Positions 60,198-64,000 of a stretch of 64,000 nucleotides of DNA are shown here, piece by piece. The notes under the pieces are model-generated. The model was not told the origin of the DNA and made no database searches. It saw nothing but the letters and a program-made list of their open reading frames with translations. Source of the stretch: Actinoplanes flavus (GTDB taxonomy: Bacteria; Actinomycetota; Actinomycetes; Mycobacteriales; Micromonosporaceae); the NCBI RefSeq assembly GCF_017592555.1, contig NZ_JAGFNS010000030.1, forward strand, positions 55,213-119,212, read 5' to 3'. The translations under genes and the position numbers were made by a program. The stretch's first letter is position 1, and each line of letters opens with the position of its first letter.

Positions 60198-61085
60198 TCA
60201 TGCCGGCACCGTACCAGGACCGGCCGGCCCGGGCGCGGCCCAGTGCAGAGCGGCGAGCCTCGCCGGGTCGGTGAGGATGTGGATGGCGGCGATCCGGCCT
60301 TCGGCGACCGCGAAGGCGACGGCCGAGAGCGGCGTCCCGTCGGCACGCAGGGAGACGTGCCCGGGGCGGCCGCCGAGCAGCACCGGACGATGGCTGGCCA
60401 CGTCGCCGCCGAACCGGCGGGCGCCGGCCGCGACCTCGGTGGCGCCGATGGTGACGATCACGCCGTCGGGCGTGTCCACGGTCAGCTTCACGTTCGGGTC
60501 CAGAACCCGCAGCAGCGCCTCGAAATCGCCGGCGAGGGCGGCGGCCCGGAACGCCGCGACCACCCGCTGATGCTCGCGGCCGGGGCCCACCGGCCGGTCC
60601 GTGGCACGGACCTTCCGGCGGGCGCGGCTGGCGAGCATCTTGGTCGCGTCGGCCGACTTGCCGAGGATCTGCCCGATCTCCTGGAACGGCACCCCGAACG
60701 TGTCGTGCAGGACGAACGCCAGCCGTTCGCTCGGGGTGAGCGAGTCGAGCACCACGAGCAGGGCGACACCGACCGCGTCGGCCAGCATCGCCTGCTCGTC
60801 CGGCTCCGGCTCCCCGGCGGGCGTCACCTCGAGGCCGTACTCGCTCTCGGGGTGTGCTCGCCGGGATCGCAGCAGGTCCAGGCTGAGGCGGCCGACCACC
60901 GTGGTCAGCCACCCGGCCAGGTTGTCGATGGCCGTCGCGTCCTGCCGGACGAGGCGGATCCACGCCTCCTGGACCACGTCCTCGGCGTCGGCGTGCGAGC
61001 CCAGCATCCGGTACGCGACGGCGCGCAGCCGGTCACGTTGGGCTTCGAACATCTCGGCCGACAGGCCGGACGGCTCATCGGTCAT
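60198..61085 (-). CDS. ECF41/SigJ-like sigma factor with SnoaL-type C-terminal domain
   Basis: 295 residues. Region 2 RLRAVAYRMLGSHADAEDVVQEAWIRLV, linker, region 4 LTPSERLAFVLHDTFGVPFQEIGQILGKSADATKMLASRARRKV, then the SnoaL-like extension (FEALLRVLDPNVKLTVDTPD) ending near HILTDPARL, similar to the NPDKL motif of ECF41. The extension regulates activity in that family. A VOC gene overlaps by 4 bases upstream, like the partners of ECF41 factors (usually redox or COE-type enzymes). Confidence 0.92.
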   Translation of the reverse strand: MTDEPSGLSAEMFEAQRDRLRAVAYRMLGSHADAEDVVQEAWIRLVRQDATAIDNLAGWLTTVVGRLSLDLLRSRRAHPESEYGLEVTPAGEPEPDEQAMLADAVGVALLVVLDSLTPSERLAFVLHDTFGVPFQEIGQILGKSADATKMLASRARRKVRATDRPVGPGREHQRVVAAFRAAALAGDFEALLRVLDPNVKLTVDTPDGVIVTIGATEVAAGARRFGGDVASHRPVLLGGRPGHVSLRADGTPLSAVAFAVAEGRIAAIHILTDPARLAALHWAAPGPAGPGTVPA

Positions 61086-61453
61086 CGGGTGCGCCGCTCC
61101 CGGAGCGCGATCCGGTTGCCGTCCGGGTCGATGGCCTCGACGCGGACGCCGAACGGATAATCCGCCGGTTCACCCTCGAAGGCGACGCCGCGCCCCCGCA
61201 TGACCTCGACGTCCTTGCGCAGGTCGTCGGATTCGAGGAACACCGGGCTGGGCGTGCCCGGGACTCCGGCGGCCGCCGGGTGCGGCCAGAGGAGCAGCTG
61301 GACCGGGCTGCCGGGGACGCCGACGGTGAGGAAACGGCCCTGGGGCCCCGGGTGGTCGATGCGCTTCTCCAGGCCGAGGCCCTCGGTGTAGAACTCCAGC
61401 GCGCGGTCCTGGTCGGTGACGTTCAGCGTCACGTACATGAGGTTGATCAGCAT
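61082..61453 (-). CDS. VOC-family (glyoxalase-like) protein
   Basis: 123 residues from ATG 61453. MLINLMYVTLNVTDQDRALEFYTEGLGLEKRID opens the babab fold; FLESDDLRKDVEVMRGRGVAFEG and VRVEAIDPDGNRIALRERR end it. Metal ligands are not all obvious. Its stop overlaps the sigma factor start, so it is probably the sigma's partner or target. Confidence 0.88.
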   Translation of the reverse strand: MLINLMYVTLNVTDQDRALEFYTEGLGLEKRIDHPGPQGRFLTVGVPGSPVQLLLWPHPAAAGVPGTPSPVFLESDDLRKDVEVMRGRGVAFEGEPADYPFGVRVEAIDPDGNRIALRERRTR

Positions 61454-61505
61454 ACCCGCATGACGAGCAGCGCCCGGGAAAGGTAACAAGGGGCCGGACA
61501 CTAAT

Positions 61506-62303
61506 ATGTCGATCATGCTGAGCTGGCAGACCGGACTCAGCGGTTTCCTCGCCGGACTCCTGATCTCGATCGTCACCGCGCCGGTCGGGGTGTCCGGCGC
61601 GGTGTTCCTGCTGTCGGTGCAGCTCAGTGTGCTGAACGTGCCCAGTCCGGCGGTCACTCCCACGAACCTGCTGTACAACGTCGTCTCCGGGCCGGGCGCG
61701 CTGGCCCGTTACCGCCGCAACGGGCAGCTCACCGGCCCGCTGGCCCGGCTGCTGATCGCGGGCACGGTCCCCGGCGTGATCGTGGGCGCGCTGATCCGGG
61801 TCTTCGCCATCCCGGGGCCCCGGGTCTTCCGGCTGGTCGCGGCCGCGGTGCTGCTTCCGCTCGGTCTGTGGCTCTGTGCGCGGGCGGTGCGTCCCGGCGT
61901 ACGTGATCGGCCGCCGTTGTCGCGGCGCACCGTCCTCGGGTTGAGCATCGTCACCGGTACGGTCGGCGGTGTCTACGGCATCGGCGGCGGCTCGATTCTC
62001 GGCCCGATCCTGGCCGGCCGCGGCATCCCGATGTCCCGGATCGCGCCGGCCGCGCTGGCCTGCACCTTCGTCACCTCGATCGTCGGCGCGTCCACCTACG
62101 GCGTTCTCGCCCTGGTCACCACCGGCGACATCGCCCCGCACTGGGGTCTCGGTCTGCTCTGCGGCGCGGGCGGCCTGGTCGGCGGCTACCTGGGCGCCCG
62201 GCTCCAGCCGCACCTGCCGGAGCGGGCCCTGCGCCTACTGCTGGGCGTGCTCGCCACCGCCCTCGCGGTTCTCTATCTGGTTCAGGGCCTGACGTCGGCC
62301 TGA
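61506..62303 (+). CDS. TauE/SafE-family membrane transporter
   Basis: 265 residues, about eight helices. LAGLLISIVTAPVGVSGAVFLLSVQLSVL and GTVGGVYGIGGGSILGPILAGRGIPM are the two GIGGG-type repeats of this family of sulfite/organic anion exporters. ATG 61506 or 61515. Its last 69 bases overlap the convergent TetR gene. Confidence 0.9.
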   Translation: MSIMLSWQTGLSGFLAGLLISIVTAPVGVSGAVFLLSVQLSVLNVPSPAVTPTNLLYNVVSGPGALARYRRNGQLTGPLARLLIAGTVPGVIVGALIRVFAIPGPRVFRLVAAAVLLPLGLWLCARAVRPGVRDRPPLSRRTVLGLSIVTGTVGGVYGIGGGSILGPILAGRGIPMSRIAPAALACTFVTSIVGASTYGVLALVTTGDIAPHWGLGLLCGAGGLVGGYLGARLQPHLPERALRLLLGVLATALAVLYLVQGLTSA

Positions 62304-62882
62304 GCCGCGGCCGTGGACGAGCGGCAGGAACACCTCGTCCACGATTTCGGTCAGCACCTGGTCGGGCACCGAGGGGAGGCCGCGCGTCACGTACTCGGCG
62401 CGCAGCAGCATCATCGGTGTGGTCGCGACTCGCAGGTGCACGGCCGCGGCCGGCGCCTCGCCCCGTGCGGCGGCGCGTCGCAGCATGGTGAGCCAGGCCC
62501 GGTCCATGGTGTCCGCGCCGGACCGTTCGCGCATGAGGGTGAGCAGTTCCGGGTCGTCGGCCGCGGCGGCGAGCAGCCCGCGCAGGATGGCGCCGTACGG
62601 TGAGGACCACGTCTCGTTGGCCTGTCGCAGCATCGCCAGGGCGTCGCCGCGGAGGCTGCCGGTGTCGGGGTCGGGCATGACGGCGTCGGTGAGGTGCCGG
62701 TAGGCCGCGATGCCGAGCGCGGCCCGGTGGGGCCATCTGCGGTAGATGGCGTTCTTGTTGGTTCCGGCCCGGGCGGCGACCCGGTCCATGGTCATTCCCG
62801 GGTATCCGGATTCGCGGAGTTCCTCGGCGGCCGCGTGCAGGATCGCCCGCTCCAGTTCCTCGCCTCGGCGCCTCGTGCTCAC
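62235..62882 (-). CDS. TetR-family repressor
   Basis: 215 residues. MTMDRVAARAGTNKNAIYRRWPHRAALG is the helix-turn-helix. The C-terminal domain (AWLTMLRRAAARGEAPAAAVHL, RATTP) is TetR_C-like. Divergent from the glycosidase-like gene across a perfect palindrome, so likely represses it and itself. Confidence 0.92.
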   Translation of the reverse strand: MSTRRRGEELERAILHAAAEELRESGYPGMTMDRVAARAGTNKNAIYRRWPHRAALGIAAYRHLTDAVMPDPDTGSLRGDALAMLRQANETWSSPYGAILRGLLAAAADDPELLTLMRERSGADTMDRAWLTMLRRAAARGEAPAAAVHLRVATTPMMLLRAEYVTRGLPSVPDQVLTEIVDEVFLPLVHGRGSGRRQALNQIENREGGGEHAQQ

Positions 62883-62900
62883 GTCTTGCAGGGTACTGGA

Positions 62901-62918
62901 CGTACCGTATACGGTACG
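62901..62918. promoter_or_regulatory. TetR operator (perfect 18-bp palindrome)
   Basis: CGTACCGTATACGGTACG is a perfect palindrome, 19 bases upstream of the TetR start and 32 before the divergent ATG at 62950. CGTAC half-sites flank it further. It should be the binding site of the TetR. Confidence 0.8.
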
Positions 62919-62949
62919 CGCCGTACCTTAAAAGTGAGGGGAACCGCTG

Positions 62950-63933
62950 ATGCGCGTCTTCGGCATGAACTACGACACCGGCTTCGTCAGCGCCGGGTCG
63001 ACCACCCACGAGCCTTTCGACCCCGAGACGGTACGGCGTGACCTGCACGTCATCCGCGACGAACTGCACTGCGACGCCGTCCGCGTCAGCGGCGGCGTCC
63101 AGGACCGGCTCGAACTGACCGCCCGCCTGGCCGCCGAAGCCGGGCTCGAGGTCTGGTACTGCCCGTTCACCAACGGCCTCGACCGCGATCAGTTGACCGC
63201 GTTCCTGCTCGACGGCGCCGAGCGGGCCGAACGGCTGCGGCGCACCGGCGCCCGGGTCGTCTACCTGACCGGCTCCGAGATCGCCCTGTTCACCGACGGC
63301 TTCCTGCCCGGTCGCGACCTGACCGAGCGCATGGCCGTGTTCACCGACCCGATGCGGATGCGGGAGGCGGTCCCGGCCGCCCGCGCCGCGGTCCGCGACT
63401 TCCTGGCCGAGGTGGTCCCCGCGGTGCGCGAGCGGTTCGGCGGCCCGATCGGATACGCCTCGATCCCCCTCGAGGACGTCGACTGGTCGCTGTTCGACAT
63501 CATCGCCAGCGACGCCGGCTACCGGGACGCCACCAACGCCGCCACCTTTCCGCAGAGCCTGGCGGCCGCGGTGGGCCAGGGCAAACCCTACGCGGCCACC
63601 GAATTCGGCTGCTGCACCTTCCGGGGCGCGGCCGCCGTCGCGGGGGCGACCGAGCCGGTGACGTTCGACGAGCACGGCCGGGCCGCGAAACTCACCGCCG
63701 GCCTGGAACGCGACGAGCAGGAGCAGGCCCGGTACGTGATGGACCTGCTGCACGACTACGAGGCCGGCGGCGTGGAGGCGGCGTTCGTCTACACCTTCGC
63801 CAACCGTCACCTGCCGACCACCGGCGACCCGGCCCTCGACTTCGACCTGGCCGCCCGCGGCATCGTCCGGGTCCTGCCGGACGGCTCGTGGACCCCGAAG
63901 GCCGCCTTCCACGCCCTGGCCGCCTACGGCCGC
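62950..63933 (+). CDS. Glycosidase-like TIM-barrel protein, 3' end lost
   Basis: At least 328 residues; no stop before the poly-G. MRVFGMNYDTGFVSAGSTTHEPFDP start, GAGGGG-type site upstream. DLHVIRDELHCDAVRVSGG, LTARLAAEAGLEVWYCPFTN and YAATEFGCCTFRGAA (possible nucleophile Glu in TEFG) fit clan-A glycoside-hydrolase-like proteins, often called abortive-infection-like in actinobacteria. It is controlled by the divergent TetR. The last codons before 63934 (FHALAAYGR) look close to the natural end. Confidence 0.75.
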
Positions 63934-64000
63934 GGGGGGGGGGGGGGGGGGGGGGGCCCCCCCGGGGGGGGGGGGGGGCCCCGGCGGCCGGCGGATGGGG
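63934..64000. other. Poly-G/poly-C end of window, probable artefact
   Basis: Runs of more than 20 G, 7-8 C and about 16 G finish the window. This is not credible coding sequence and looks like a base-calling or scaffold-end error, so the gene's true 3' end is not shown. Confidence 0.7.

Overview
This is a high-GC actinomycete chromosome segment. Strong G/C bias in third codon positions, a SARP regulator, many ECF sigma factors, twin lipoproteins and MerR/TetR/PadR regulators fit a filamentous actinobacterium, probably Micromonosporaceae (Actinoplanes-like). That placement is inferred from gene style, not from a marker gene. The window opens inside a nucleotidyltransferase gene and closes inside a glycosidase-like gene that runs into poly-G/poly-C sequence looking like an assembly artefact.

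Layout. 0.8-5.7 kb is a pectin locus. It has a one-polypeptide signalling protein (ECF sigma domains, an anti-sigma-type zinc motif, one membrane span and an external pectate-lyase-like beta-helix), followed by a secreted pectin methylesterase and a secreted PL1 pectate lyase that share an almost identical CBM13 module. 5.7-9.1 kb is a probable acquired block: a decayed integrase beside a C-rich tract, then a minus-strand run of six genes (di-cysteine protein, MerR-like, rhodanese, MerR, MerT-like protein, YnfA) behind a MerR-type 19-bp-spacer promoter. 9.2-18.4 kb holds housekeeping and regulatory genes, including a TetR/SRPBCC divergent pair with a perfect operator and a 1030-residue SARP-NB-ARC-TPR regulator. 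18.6-21.3 kb carries two secreted proteins, one NlpC/P60-like and one lysozyme-like, that share 54-residue beta-propeller-like repeats. An intact ISAs1-family element with a 10-bp target duplication (21.3-22.7 kb) follows.

22.7-32.3 kb contains a PIN-type toxin-antitoxin candidate, a SigG-like ECF operon, a secreted VHL-beta-like protein, a P450/two-ACAD/acyl-CoA-ligase operon resembling steroid or branched-acyl side-chain catabolism, and a ZIP transporter. 32.3-39.2 kb is an accessory zone: an IS630 fragment abutting a decayed methyltransferase, an MFS/unknown/PhyH/TPR-regulator/NUDIX cassette, and a 5'-truncated aldo-keto reductase. 39.3-50.4 kb has an envelope glycosylation pair (GT-C-like plus GT2), several lipoproteins and secreted proteins, a DksA/actin-like ATPase/degenerate HATPase operon whose leader carries a real intrinsic terminator, an Mrr-like nuclease and a membrane hydrolase. 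50.5-64 kb has an ABC exporter with a two-component system whose kinase carries an extra external domain, a chromate transporter, a PadR-DUF1048 operon, a PAS-GGDEF cyclase, a second ECF (ECF41/SigJ-like) with a VOC protein, a TauE/SafE transporter and a TetR-controlled glycosidase-like gene.

The most promising undescribed system is the pectin locus. The fused sigma/anti-sigma/sensor appears to have lost the lyase's catalytic lysine, so it may read pectin fragments outside the cell and switch on the adjacent pectinases. The dksA/actin-like/HATPase operon with a leader attenuator is second. Functional calls are from reading motifs; no database search was run.
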